This document shows positions 44,084-56,196 of a stretch of 64,000 nucleotides of DNA, one piece after another (the stretch's first letter is position 1; each line of letters opens with the position of its first letter). Where the stretch lies: positions 1 to 64,000 of the forward strand of contig JAFBJY010001458.1 in the NCBI GenBank assembly GCA_016801885.1, read 5' to 3'. The position numbers and the translations under genes are program-made. This DNA is from Toxotes chatareus (lineage: Eukaryota > Chordata > Actinopteri > Toxotidae). The notes under the pieces were generated by a model. The model did no database searches. It was given only the letters and a program-made list of their open reading frames with translations, and was not told the origin of the DNA.

Positions 44084-44148
44084 CAGGGTAGGGCCTGGTT
44101 AGTACTTGGATGGGAGACCGCCTGGGAATACCAGGTGCTGTAAGCCTT
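44084..44148 (+). ncRNA. 5S rRNA-derived 3' fragment (pseudogene or SINE head)
   Basis: CAGGGTAGGGCCTGGTTAGT, then ACTTGGATGGGAGACCGCCT and GGGAATACCAGGTGCTGTAA reproduce the 3' half of vertebrate 5S rRNA, including most of the internal control region, with a few substitutions, ending at CCTTTT. The first about 50 nt are absent, so it is not a functional gene. It could be a 5S pseudogene or the remnant of a 5S-derived SINE. Confidence 0.85.
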
Positions 44149-44159
44149 TTATCCCTATC

Positions 44160-44770
44160 TTTGATTGAGAATGAACCAAAATGCCATCCCTAGATTACTG
44201 TGTGTCTGAGCCAGTGTTGGATAAAAATGGACTTGTAAGTAATCAAAGATAGTAACAAACTTTATCAGATGATGAGCAGTTAGAAAATTCTTGTTAGGTG
44301 GAAAAGTTCATTTTTCATGGCTTCTTGTGCTTGGATTTGTGGAGAAATCCAGATGATTAATGTCCCTATTCAACATTGGATTTGTTGGTGGTGTTTTAGC
44401 ATGTATAAAGAGCCTGTTTATAGGGTTTGAGAGTACGAGATAACCAGCAGCCTCAAGCGTCTCCACCCTGAGGCATTTCTTTTTCAAAAAGGTCCTAGAA
44501 GAGACCTGGTCTGGCGAACCTCTCTCATTTATCCATCCAAGCCTTTTTCATTTATGTGAGAGATAGAGAGATTTTGATTTTTAACCATACCTTTGTTGTA
44601 TTATCTATCCACGGTACACTCAAAATAAAAATCATTTATACCACATTAAATTATCATCACCATCATCACATCAGGACATTTCTAAAAATTAATTGTGCCT
44701 CTTTTACTGAGTAGAGCACGTCTCCATCTGCAACAACCCAGACCTCATAGAAACTGTCCATGTCATTGAC
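44160..44770. other. spacer, nothing recognised
   Basis: AT-rich sequence with no supported feature. Confidence 0.45.
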
Positions 44771-45599
44771 AGCTTAATTCAATTCAATTCAATTCAATTC
44801 AATTTTATTTATATAGCGCCTTCCACAATCAAAATTGTCTCAAAGCGCTTTACAGAGACCCAGAGCCTGACCCCAGAGCAAGCACTTAAGGCGACAGTGG
44901 CAAGGAAAACTCCCTTTTAACAGGAAGAAACCTTGAGCAGAACCTGGCTCAGATGGGGGACCCTCCTGCCGATGGCCGGGCTGGGTGAAAGGAGGAAAAG
45001 GAGGAAGATAGGACAGCTAGGAATGGAGGAGAGGGGAGAAAGACATGCAGCATAATACAGACAATGTGGGTCAGTATTTACATTACAGTTAGTCAACAGT
45101 TATTGGATAATGTGTGCTCAGCAGATTAGAATTATGAAACAGAGCACGGAGGCAAAAAGCTGTCATGACTGGTAATTATTTACATTACAGTTTGCAAAGA
45201 ATATTAATCAAATATTTATCTGTAGCAGAACGGAACATTAAACATGTTAGAAATAGATCATTGTAAACAATAAACAGCAGTAGGTGGGTGGAGCCAGGAC
45301 CATAGGACATGCAGCTCCGGAGCCAGAGGTACCTGCAGTAAGGTACAGAGAAAGAGAGACCAGAGAGAAACAAACACAGGACTACGGGACAGAGAGGACA
45401 CAGAGTTAATGACATGTAATAAAGGCTAATAGATTTGAGAGTGGGTCTGAGGAGAGAAAGAGAAAGAAGAAGAAGTGCGCAGTAAATCATGGGATGTCCC
45501 CAGCAGCCTAGGCCTATAGCAGCATAACTAGGGGATGATTCAGTTGCCTGAGCCAGCCCTACTAAGGGCTATATCCTTAACTGTAACAGTGTCTATAGA

Positions 45600-48519
45600 G
45601 ATAATTGTGACTAACTATAAGTTTAATAAATAACTAGGACTGTAACTACAACTAATTATAAGCTTTATCAAACAAGAAGGTTTTAAGCTTCGTTTTAAAA
45701 TTAGAGAGGGTGTCTGCTTCCCGAACCCAAACTGGCAGTTGGTTCCATAGGAGAGGGGCCTGATAGCTAAAGGCTCGGCCTCCCATTCTACTTTTAGAGA
45801 TTTTGGGAACCATAAGCAAACCTGCATTCTGGGAACGAAGCAATCTGTTAGGATGATATGGTACTATCAGCTCTTTGAGATATGAAGGAGCCTGGCCATT
45901 GAGGGCCTTATATGTAAGGAGAAGGATTTTAAAATCAATTCTGGATTTTACAGGAAGCCAATGAAGAGAAGTTAGTACAGGAGTAATGTGATCTCTCTTG
46001 CTAATTCCAGTCAGTACTCTCGCTGCAGCATTTTGGATCAGCTGGATGCTTTTTAGATAGTTAACTGGACATCCTGATAATAGGGAATTACAGTAGTCCA
46101 GCCTAGAAGTAACAAAAGCATGGACTAATTTTTCAGCATCACTCTGCGACAGAATGTTCCTAATCTTACTGATATTGCGCTTGAGGTGAAAGAAAGGCGG
46201 TCCTAGAGACTTGTTTTATATGTGAGTTAAAGGACAGATCCTGATCAAAAATAACTCCAAGGTTCCTCACAGTCATACTGGAGGCTAAATTAATGCCATC
46301 CAGAGTAACTATATGATTAGATAAACTGTTTCTGAGGTGTTTGGGACCAAACAAAATAACCTCAGTTTTGTCTGAATTCAGAAGAAGAAAGTTACAGGTC
46401 ATCCAGGCCTTTATGTCTTTAAGACATGCCTGAAGTATGGTTAACTGATCTGTTTCGTCTGGTTTCATAGATAAATATAGCTGGGTATCATCCCATAGCA
46501 ATGGAAATTTATTCCATGCTCCCTGATAATATTGCCTAGGGGAAGCATGTATAAGGTGAACAGTATCGGTCCAAGCACAGAACCCTGTGGAACTCCATGA
46601 CTTACTCTGGTATATATGGAGGGATCATCATTAACATGGACAAACTGGTATCTATCTGATAGATATGATTTAAACCAGCCTAGTGCTGTTCCTTTAATCC
46701 CAATAACATGTTCCAATCTATCCAATAGGATATTATGATCAATGGTGTCAAATGCAGCACTAAGATCTAGCAGGACAAGTATAGAGACGAGTCCATTATC
46801 TGATGCTATAAGAAGGTCGTTGGTAACTTTCACCAGTGCTGTCTCTGTGCTATGATGAACTCTAAATCCTGACTGAAAAACTTCAAACAAACCGTTCCTA
46901 TGTAGATGGTCACACAGCTGAGTTGCAACAGCCTTTTCAAGAATTTTAGAATTAAAGGGAGATTGGATATAGGTCTATAGTTTGCCAAAATGTCAGAGTC
47001 CAGAGAAGGCTTTTTAAGTAAAGGTTTGATAACTGCAACCTTAAAAGCCTGTGGGACATATCCTGTAACCAACGAGAGATTTATCTGATCTAATATGTGA
47101 GTGCCAATCAAAGGCAACACATCTTTAAGAAGTCTGGTCGGGATAGGATCCAAAAGACATGTTGATGATTTAGATTTAGAAACTATTGAAGTCAATTCAG
47201 CTAGATCTATGGGAGAGAAACAGTCTAACGACAAATCAGGACTGGCAGACATTTCTAAAGATGCTGTTCTAGACATACCTACATCATTAACAGTTGTAGG
47301 CAGGATGAGATGGATTCTGTCTCTAATGTCTACTATTTTGTTGCTAAAGAAGCTCATAAAGTCATTACTAGTGAGAGCTAAAGGGATGGATGGTACAACA
47401 GAGCTATGGCTCTTTGTCAGCCTGGCTACAGTGCTGAAAAGAAACCTAGGGTTGTTCTTGTTTTCCTCTATTAATGATGAGTAATAGGCAGTTCTTGCCC
47501 TTACGAAGGGGGCTTTTTATACGTTATAAAGCTGTCTTTCCAGGCTAGGCGGAATTCCTCTAAATTAGTGGATAACCATTTCCTTTCCAGCTTTCGTGAT
47601 ATCTGCTTTAAAAGTACGTATTTGTGAATTGTACCATGGAGCTAGCTTCCTCTGATTACTGACCTTCTTTTTCAAAGGGGCAACAGAGTCAAGGGTTGAA
47701 GCATAATGAAGCAGCAGTATTATCAACTAGATAGTCTATATCTGCTGGAGTAACGTTTAGGCCATTGCTCTCTGTAAGACTGGCACATGGCAGCGGAGAT
47801 AATAAAGATGGAATAGCTTCCTTATATTTGATAACAGCATTATCAGACAGAAATCTACAGTAGTTAATTTTTTTCTCAGATGCTGTGCAGTTCATTATTG
47901 TAAATTCAAATGTTACTAAAGAATGATCAGATAAAACAGGGTTCTGAGGGAATACTGTCAAATATTCAGCTTCTATGCCATAGGTTAGTACAAGATCAAG
48001 GGTGTGATTAAAACAGTGAGTTGGTTTGTTAACATTTTGTAAAAAGCCAATTGAGTCTAATACTGAATAGAAAGCAGTCTTAAGGCTGTCATTGTGGGTA
48101 TCGACATGAATATTAAAGTCGCCCACTATAATTACTCTATCCGTACTAAGCACTAAATCAGATAAAAATTCAGTGAATTCAGACAAAAACTCTGAGTAAG
48201 CAGCAGGTGGACGATACACCACAGCAAATAGTACTGGTTTTTCTGTCTTCCAATTTGGATGTGAGAGGCTGAGGATAAGGCTTTCAAATGTACTATATTT
48301 CGGCTTAGGTCTGGGATTAATTAATAAACTTGAGTGGTAGATTGCTGCCACTCCTCCTCCTCGGCCTGTGCCTCGAGGAATGTGATAATTAATATGACTA
48401 GCAGGGGTTGACTCATTTAGACTGACATACTCTTCCTCCTGCAGCCAGGTCTCGCTCAGACAGAATAAATCAATCTGTTGATCCATTATCAAATCATTCA
48501 CTAACAGAGATTTAGACAA
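45600..48519 (-). pseudogene. CR1-group LINE ORF2 (endonuclease + RT), frameshifted
   Basis: The endonuclease at 48519-47689 is open (FCLSETWLQEEEYVSL; VYRPPAAYSEFL; IVGDFNIHVD; LSDHSLVTF). The linker and RT follow: SSTCLLDPIPTRLLKDVLPL; QSGFRVHHSTETALVKVTND; LDLSAAFDTIDHNILLDRLE; GVPQGSVLGPILFTLYM. The catalytic Tyr-x-Asp-Asp is destroyed by a one-base deletion at about 46490 (reading CYG in one frame and DDTQLYL in the next). The C-terminus (KTKLKTFLFDKAY) ends near 45650. Frame breaks also occur near 46950, 47640 and 46170. The copy cannot retrotranspose by itself. Confidence 0.88.
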
Positions 48520-48807
48520 GAGAGATCTAATGTTTAATAGCCCACATCTGATTGTGGTGTTTTTAGGTTCAGATGCTTTTGTAGTATAAATTTTTTTGAG
48601 GTTTTATGAGTAACACCTCTTGCATTTTTTAATTTATGCACTTTTTTGTTGACGGGGAGCAGACACAGTCTCTATAGGATAAAGGGAATCGTTAGAATGG
48701 TAGGAATAATAAGAATCATGAGAATCATGGGTGGGTGACAGCTCTAGAGAAACTGCAGAGAAGCGTGTAGGACTGCAACTCTGCATCCTGGTCTCAACTC
48801 TGGGTTG

Positions 48808-49720
48808 TCATGACTTTGGTTTTCTAATGAAATCTGTCATATTTCTAGATATGAGAGCTGCACCGTCCAAAGTTGGATGGATGCCGTCTCTCCTAATCAG
48901 ACCAGGTTTTCCCCAAAAAGTTTTCCAGTTATCAATGAAGGCCACGTCGTTTGCTGGACACCACCTAGACAGCCAGCGACGGAATGAAGACATCTGGCTA
49001 AACATGTCATCACTGGTCAAATCGGGCAGGGGTCCAGAGAACACTACAGAGTCCGACATTGTTTTGGCAAAGTTACACACCGACTCCACATTAATTTTAG
49101 TGACCTCCGATTGGCGTAATCGGGTGTCATTACCGCCCGACGTGAATAACGATCTTACCAAATCTACGTTTATCCTTAGCCAGCAGTTTTAAATACGATT
49201 CAACGTCGCCCGCTCTGGCCCCAGGGATGCATTTAACTATGGTCGCTGGAGTCTCTAACTTCACATTTCGCAAAATGGAGCTGCCAATAACCAGAGTTTT
49301 TTCCTCAGCGGGTGTGTCGCTGATTGGGGAAAATCTGTTTGAAACATGAAGCGGTTGATGGTGAACCACGGGCCGTTGTTTCATGCTATGTTTCCTTCGG
49401 ACTGCCACCCAGCCGCCCTGGCTTCCCGGCTGCTCGGGAGCTGCCGGGAAGCGGCTGACAGGAGCTAACGTGGGGACGGCTAGCTGTGGCTAATTTAGGC
49501 TGGTCCGCATCAGCTACAGGGGACTGACTAGCTAGCGCTGCTGCTTGGGCGATTATCTATGGTGCGGAGCCGAGCCTCTACTTCCCTAAGTCTCGCCTCC
49601 AATGCTACAAAAATGCTACATTTATTACACATACCATTATCGCTAAAGGAGGCAGAGGAGTAACTAAACATCTCACACACCGTGCAAGAGAGAGGAGAGA
49701 CAGCAGGAGAGAGAGAAGCC
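48808..49720 (-). pseudogene. CR1-group LINE ORF1 with SGNH-hydrolase (esterase) domain
   Basis: An N-terminal Cys-containing, coiled-coil-like part (49720-49528: CTVCEMFSYSS; EARLREVEARLRTID) is followed by an SGNH/GDSL-esterase-like domain. Block I is LVIGSSILRN, block III is GGNDTR and block V is RRDGIHPT. Esterase-type ORF1 proteins are known in CR1/L2-group LINEs and are thought to act in RNA binding or membrane/lipid interaction. One extra G at about 49140 splits block III (VHVGR in one frame, GGNDT in the next), and further breaks occur near 49410-49530. Confidence 0.82.
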
Positions 49721-50367
49721 ATTGCTAACAGCTAAGCTAGCGGACCAGAGTTACAGTGATTAGAGTGTAGTGTTAGATTCCGAGGGACACGTGCACCACA
49801 GATGTTTAACTAAAGCAATATACGTGTACAGGAATTCAGAGATTGACCACAGAACACGGCAAAGTAAGAGTTGATTAATAAGCTAGGATAACACTCGTAA
49901 CACCACAGTGCAGAAGCAGCAAACAGGAAGTGACACAATACGTTACCACCACGTCAGATTTCAGATAATAACTGAAATCTGTCATGAGTCTGGACTTCAC
50001 CCCTTTTACAAAGACTGTGAGCAGCTCTACATCCAGTATGTCTTCCACCTTCCTCCTCCTTCTCACATACACTGCCATCTTAGCTTGCCCTATGACAAAG
50101 TTTCAAAACTGACACTTACTCTTCTTCTGGTGGCTGTACTTTATACCACAAATAAAAACACGCTTTGTGAAAGGTTCACCACACCTACCAAAGATGGCTT
50201 CCAACAGAGCAACAAGAGGTGTCAAACGTACACATTCAGAGAAACTATGAAACACTGTCTCTCCCTGACCACAGAAGGGACATACATCCTCCACTGCAGA
50301 GTCAAGGACAGAAATAAAAGAGTTCACTGCCACAGTGCCATGCAGGATTCTCCACTGTATGTCTGCA

Positions 50368-50530
50368 TGTCCTAAGGGTTGATTGAAGGCAAATTGACTT
50401 ACTATTTGAAGCTTGAATCAAATCAAGCTTCAAATAAGAAGTCCAGTCCTAAGGCTTGATTGAAGGCAACTTGATTTCATTCAAGCTTCAAAATAAGAAG
50501 TCCAGTTGCCTGCAATCAACCCTTAGGACA
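50368..50530. mobile_element. 163-bp palindromic (foldback) insert in the Tx1 LINE
   Basis: Ends are inverse complements over 25 bp with one mismatch (TGTCCTAAGGGTTGATTGAA at 50368; complement at 50506-50530). Inside are two related monomers starting at 50371 and 50448, each CCTAAG...TTGATTGAAGGCAA and each ending AAGAAGTCCAGT, plus an inner inverted repeat GAAGCTTGA/TCAAGCTTC. No coding capacity. Confidence 0.8.
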
Positions 50531-51876
50531 CGATGACCTGGATGAATGAGAACCTACACAGATGTAAGTCTGCATGTTTCTTTGCCAATGGAGGTTTATA
50601 CAGAGTGTTCCATGTTGGCCTGACATCTAGGATTGAGTTCAGATGAGTCTTCCAAGGAATGTGGATGCGCCCACACCAGGTCTGCAGGTCCAGTGAGCAG
50701 CCTTTGTAAAAAAAAAAATGGAGCCTAAAAGCAGCAGGATGTCATCAGCATATGCTGACAATGACACAGGGATATCACAGCCAGGAAAATGAACACCAGG
50801 TCATGTCTTAGTTTGTGAACAAGAGGCTCTATGGCCAGACTGTACAACATCCCAGACAGAGGACATCCCTGTCTGACCCCTCTCTGAACATAGAAAGGAG
50901 CACTAAGGCCCGCATTCATTTTCACACTCGCAAGGTCACCGTAAGGAACCTGGATCATGGCAATAAAACCTAAGCTCAACCCAAAAGCAGCTAAAGTTTG
51001 CCACATATACTGGTGTTCCCCGGTCAAAAGCTCTTTCCTGATCTATGGAGATCAGCCCAGTATCTTCACCCAGTGAGCCAGAAACCTAAAAGTCATCTCC
51101 AGTTAGAGTGATGTTATCATTTATCAGCCTGCCAGGTACACATTAAGTCTGGTCAGTGTGTATGACAGAAGCCATCACCTCCCTCAGTCTGTGGGCCAGG
51201 GTCTTTGACAAGATCTTGTAGTCCGTGCAGAGCAGATAAACAGGTCTCCAGTTTTTTTTTTTTTAACTCTTACAGGTTCCCCTTCTTAGCCAGCAGAGTA
51301 ATGAGTGTCCTCCTGCAGCTCAGGGGCAGGTGTCCCCTCACCAAGCTGTCTGTGAGAACCTCCAATAGCAACCAAAAACACTTGGAAAACTCCACAGGAA
51401 GGCCGTCTATGCCTGGAGTACGCCCACTCTGTAGGCTCATCAAAGCAGTGTGCAGTTCATCCAAAGATAAAAGAGTCTCTAGTCTGGCATTGGCCTCAGC
51501 GTCCACCTGAGGAAGACCGCTGAAGAAAGAGCCATGCACATCTGAGTCCATTTTCACTTTTATAGTAAACCACTGCAAAATTCCTCATGTCTGCAGAATC
51601 CCAAATCACAGTGCCATTGTTGGACCGCAAAGAGTGGAAGATCTTTCTCTGGCCATTTCTTTTCTCTATGTTAAAAAAGAACTGTGAGGGTGCATCCATC
51701 TGTGTAAACTTCAGGAAACGAGACCTGACCAGAGCTCCCTGTGCTGCGACACCTAGCAGGTTAGTCAAAGCTGACTTTAGGGAGCTTAAAACTCCTCTGC
51801 CTTCAGTAGAGGCTACTAAATTTTATAAATCTACCAGCTGGGTTTCCATGTCTTTCATTGATCTGGTTATGCCCTT

Positions 51877-51930
51877 AGTGACATAGATAGATAACTTCAT
51901 TAATCCCAGAGGGAAATTAGTTAAGCAAGT
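51877..51930 (-). mobile_element. short L2-type 3' tail inside the Tx1 LINE
   Basis: GATAGATAACTTCATTAATC-CCAGAGGGAAATT matches the complement of the L2-type ending (TTTCCC...GGGATTAATGAAGT plus TATC repeats). Only the last few tens of bases were copied. Confidence 0.6.
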
Positions 51931-53269
51931 CAACTGCTGGCATAGCTGTTTAATCTGGTATTTGCCTACATCCCACTACTGCTGAATACTGACAAAGTCA
52001 GTTACATTTTTTAAAAGCAGACCAAAAACACCCAGAGCTGCTCTAAAATCCTTACTGTGCTGTGGAGCAGTGCAGTATTGAAGTGCCAGCATTTGTGATA
52101 AAAACAGAACATAAAACAAGGCAGTGATCAGAAAAACCCACTGGACTAATGCAACAGCCTGGCCAGAGACAGGAGATTATCTTGAGAGTGACACCATGTG
52201 TACTGTCTGAGGTGTTTGTGGAACACTCTCCACACATCTATTAAATCATGAGCTTGTATCAGCTGCCTGAGCCTCTGTGAGGGAACTGGTTGAGGCTCCA
52301 GGTGATTCCTGTCTAACTGTGGCTCTTCTGTACAGTTACAATCTCCTCCCAGGAACAGATATTCATCACTACTGCACTTCCTGATGGTGTCACACAGTTC
52401 ATTCAGCACCAACACTCTGTCCACCCCATGGGTTGGTGCATAGATATTAACAAAACCTAAAGTCATGTTTTCATACTGAGCTGTGATTTTCATTAAACAG
52501 CCTTTGATGATTTCCTCAGCTACACAGGAGGAAGGACTGAAACTTCTGGAGAAGACAATCCCCACCCCCCACTAAATCTGCACTTATGGCTCAAATACGC
52601 CTGTCTGCCTCCAGTCAACTTCATTCTCCAGGTTACTGTGGGTTTCCTGGATCATCAGAACATCAACTTTCTTTAGCTCCATCAGCTTAAAAAGAGCAGC
52701 TCTTTTAAGTCTATCTCTTGCCCCATTAAGTTTAAGAGTGCCCACTGTGAAGTCACACATGGAGAGTGCAGAGCTAAAAGAAACTAAACAGAGAAGAAGA
52801 AACAGAGACAGGAACAGAGTGTGTTTAGATGCCAGCAGTGGTTACTTGAGTCTTGGCTTTCAGTATCATTTTTTTAAGAAGAGAATTTTCCTGGTCTGTC
52901 AGTATCTCTTCACCTAAATGTGCAGATTTTTTTGTCAAGGGCTTCGCTGACTAAATAAAAAGTTTCAGATCTGGGAAATGATCTTCCACCTTCACACACC
53001 TGCCGCCTTTAGTTCCCTGCAGGAATTTTCTGATGTCAGCAGAAGGATACAGACTCTGCTGATCATCCTGTGTCGGTGTGACTGTGCCATTCCACTCCAT
53101 AGAACATTTTACAGTTTTACTTCTTTTAAAAGTTTTTGGACTATTTTTCATTTGTTCAAATGCTTCAAGGTAATTCAGCCTTCCCACAAAATTGGTTTCA
53201 CTTTGCAGAGAGATTCTTATTAAACCAATGTTTAGAAAAATCAAGACATAATACTGACACCACCACTCC

Positions 53270-54130
53270 TCCTGCCATCAGGCATCTCATCTTAAAAGAA
53301 CCTGCTACAGTCAATGCCAGTCTGTTTATATTGAACTGTTTTTATCCCAAAGCTTAACTGAGGCTGCAGAGGCTCATTTTGTGTTTAGACGTACACACAC
53401 GTTTATTCAGAATCATTCATCAGGCTGGTGAAGTTGTGCCAATGACAGCAACAATCAAATAAATAAATATCTACTGAAGTGAGCTGCAGATAGATGGAGA
53501 CATACTTGTCCTTCAGCTTTACATCGGTCTGTGGACAGTAAACAGGCGTCTTTTGGATCTGGATCAGCACCATGGACAGAGACAGTGCAGCACCAGAGCA
53601 CAGACATGGTTCGACTCTGATGGTTTCACTAAAGACACTGTTTTAATCACATGAGTGAAACCACAGGAACAAAGTGGTTGTATCTCCAAACACAGCTGAT
53701 ATTTTGGTTCATGTATGTGCAGCAGAAAAAGAGCAGAGTAAACAGCTAAAGACAGAGTTAGAACTGAGCAGGAAACACTGAGTGTCTGAGGTTTTCTAGA
53801 AAGCAGTAAACTGACAGATGACAAACAGTAATGCTGAGGTTGACTCAGTCTGTTGCTCCTCTCCTTCCTGCTCTCATCCTCACTGCTGCCGTCTGAATGT
53901 GACAGGTGGACTTTGAAGTTTTCTTCTCCCCTTAAGGAGCTTAAATGCAGTAACAGAGGAGACATAATGGTGGGTGTAACACAGAACTTCATTTTGATTT
54001 TATCCCCAAGTGGTTTTCATTCAAAATATGTTGTTTCACTGAGAAGGAATTTTCTCTTCCACAACAACAGATGTGAGGCTGGAAGAATACTTTCATTAAA
54101 CAACAGACAGGCTGCTTCTGTTAGAGTAAA
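53270..54130. other. spacer, no gene recognised
   Basis: A 142-codon minus-strand ORF (53992-53564) has an acidic stretch (SHSDGSSEDESRKERSN) but no family signature. I do not call it a gene. Confidence 0.4.
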
Positions 54131-54133
54131 ATG

Positions 54134-54173
54134 TCTGTGGATATAATTTGGTTCAAAAAATTATATCCACAGA
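54134..54173. repeat. perfect 16-bp inverted repeat (hairpin)
   Basis: TCTGTGGATATAATTT (54134-54149) and its exact complement (54158-54173) are separated by an 8-nt loop. Confidence 0.9.
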
Positions 54174-54451
54174 TCAATTTGCAATGGACATCATGGTTAC
54201 ATCACTGCATTTACACTTGTGGTGGCAGAAAACCAGCAGAAATAAGTCGAGGTAAATGGGTGAGATCTTAGCCCACGTGTACCAAAGCAGACAAAACTGT
54301 CCTTTGCAAATTTTATTTTTTCAATAACTTTGCAATGGTTATGCTTTTTTTCTATGATATATGCCAAAAAATGTGTATTTTTTTAAGAAAATTTTATATT
54401 TCTAACACAAATCCCATATTACTCTATTTTTTACACACTTTAACCTAAATT

Positions 54452-55170
54452 GTTACACTGGTCCTGATAAGGGACAAAACTGTCTTCTTAAAAATATATA
54501 ATAAATATCATAAAAATCATATATATTAATATTTTTTTATAATTTTTTTTACATAATTTTTTTAATTAACTTCAGTTCTCATCATAAATAGAAAATATTT
54601 AATTATTTTCAGAATTTTTACCCTTCATATGCCAATGTTTATGATGGCATCACAATATTTTCTTAAAAAAACACACAAAAATTGAAATATTTTCATTATT
54701 CTCAGTGCAAAGTGGATTTTTCTTGGCTGGGTTATTACAGTCTTGGATATGTCAATGATTAGGAACAACATTGTTTCTGATGGATTTTTGGTTTTTTTGT
54801 AGTCTCAGATTTTTAAAAAAAGTTACACTGGTCCTGATAAGGGACAAAAGTGTCCTCTTCAAAAAAGGTCATAAAAATCATATATATTAATATTTTTTTA
54901 TACTTTTTTAACATAAATATTTTAATCAACTTCAGTCCTGATCATAAATAGCAAATATTTAATTATTTTCAGAATTTTAACCCTTTATATGCCAGTGTTT
55001 ATGATGGCATCACATTTTTTTCATAAAAAAAACACACAAAAATTGAAATATTTTCAATATTCTCAATGCAAAGTGGATTTTTCTTGGGGGGGTTATTACA
55101 GTCTTGGATATGTCAGTGATTAGCAACAACATTGATTTTGATGGATAATTATTTTTTGTGTTATGTATGA
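54452..55170. repeat. AT-rich ~370-bp tandem repeat
   Basis: GTTACACTGGTCCTGATAAG starts at 54452 and again at 54822. Both units continue through CATAAAAATCATATATATTA, GATCATAAATAG, TTTATGATGGCATCACA and AAAGTGGATTTTTCTTGG. A partial third copy of the middle (ATCATAAATACCAAATATTT to ACCCTTTATATGCCAGCGTT) lies at 55498-55560. Confidence 0.9.
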
Positions 55171-55564
55171 TTTAAAAAACAACCCCCATTAAAACCCATT
55201 ATAAATGCAATTTTGAGCTTTGGCTTTTCCCCCATTCACTCTGATTCCTAAGTCTGTGGAATAAAAGGATAAAAGGTATTGTTCAAAAGTCCCCAATTAC
55301 ACACACATTCAGGCCAATGCAGAGATCACAACTCTTTTGTCCCCATGACCTAATAACATCACCTCTGCATCATAACAAACTCTGCATCAAATAAACAAAC
55401 CAGTCTCAGTAGGTACCCAGGGACCTCCAAATCCCCCCAAAAGGTGACTGTGCATGCAGTGCACTTGTCAATGAAATCTTTAGATCAACATCACTCCTGA
55501 TCATAAATACCAAATATTTTCATTATTTTCAGAATTTTAACCCTTTATATGCCAGCGTTGACAG

Positions 55565-56190
55565 TTTCAGAGCATGAAATCAGCTGTATTCAACTCTGCC
55601 TGTGTGTGTGTGCATGTGAGTTCAGTTCACTCCTATGCACAAGAACTGCAGTACACACCTGCCCCCTAGGGGGCAATGTAGAGGTGGGTAGGTAGGTGTG
55701 TGTGTTGTAATGTGTGTGTGAATTTTGGACTAAAAATACCTGGAAGATAGAAACTTGATCTACTCAGACTGTTGAAGGCTCATGTTTGCTTCTTTTCAAC
55801 TCTGGAAGTCAACTTTTCCACAGGACAGGGACTGTGGATTTTATGCTCCATCATTTCCATTAGAATTTCTTTAGAAAGGATCTTGTTGCAGACAGTACAG
55901 ACTTCCTAGAAATCCTTTCCTTTAACACAAACTACAGTGCATCACAGCAAAACAAAATTAAGAAGTAGAGCAACCATGAGAATATCTCACAGTCATGATC
56001 AGCATTAAAAAAAGAACCTTAATATTGTCCATGAATGATAAGCACACAATCAAACCACCGGGCTTATGGGTATGATTACTTGTCGTCCCAATTTCACAAA
56101 CATATCATTTGGACAAAACATTTCAAAACATTAACTTCTAAACTAAACACTGACATGAACTACTAACATGTACTGACTTACTGAAAACCT
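55565..56190. other. spacer, GT-rich patch
   Basis: GTGTGTGTGT tracts at about 55600 and 55695-55725, with no gene. At 55966 AGTAGAGCAACCAT-GAGAA echoes the sequence just left of block A (3903-3918). Confidence 0.45.
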
Positions 56191-56196
56191 TGGAGG

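Larger units (their letters stand above)
44776..49900 (-). mobile_element. near full-length CR1-group LINE
   Basis: About 5.1 kb. The left edge is the 3' tail (ATTGA pentamers, then GCGCTATATAAATAAAATTG on the minus strand) and a long 3' UTR shared with 20904-21740. ORF2 lies at 45600-48519, ORF1 at 48808-49720 and a 5' UTR to about 49900, where Tx1-group LINE sequence takes over. It is one of the longest elements in the window, with two ORFs still traceable. Confidence 0.88.
49930..52760 (-). pseudogene. Tx1-group LINE ORF2 (endonuclease + RT)
   Basis: Endonuclease pieces: VGFVNIYAPTHGVDR-like context at about 52440, FLGGDCNCTEEPQLDRNHLE, then DLIDVWRVFHKHLRQYTWCH. RT pieces: LDELHTALMSLQSGRTPGID and GLPVEF (51470-51400), FYVQRGVRQGCPLSGMLYSL, AIEPLVHKLR (50910-50800). 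C-terminal zinc-knuckle-like CPFCGQGETVFHSFSECVRL (50290-50230) and KMAVYVRRRRKVEDIL (50080-50040). Stops and frame changes separate all pieces. The Gly-Asp-x-Asn-Cys catalytic segment is present with Cys in place of the usual Phe (GGDCNC). Confidence 0.83.
49920..53260 (-). mobile_element. Tx1-group LINE, decayed
   Basis: Minus strand. The ORF1 C-terminus is at 53244-52951 (SMEWNGTVTPTQDDQQSLYP; ADIRKFLQGTKGGR; FPDLKLFI). ORF2 runs from about 52760 to 49930. This pairing and the RT wording fit the Tx1/L1-like group rather than CR1. A palindromic insert interrupts it at 50368-50530, and an L2-type tail sits near 51880-51925. Confidence 0.85.

Noticed and set aside
44084..44148. Functional 5S rRNA gene
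   Set aside because: The 5' half is missing.
53564..53992. 142-codon minus-strand ORF as a gene
   Set aside because: Has an acidic patch but no recognised motif, no splice partners and low-complexity hydrophobic runs.
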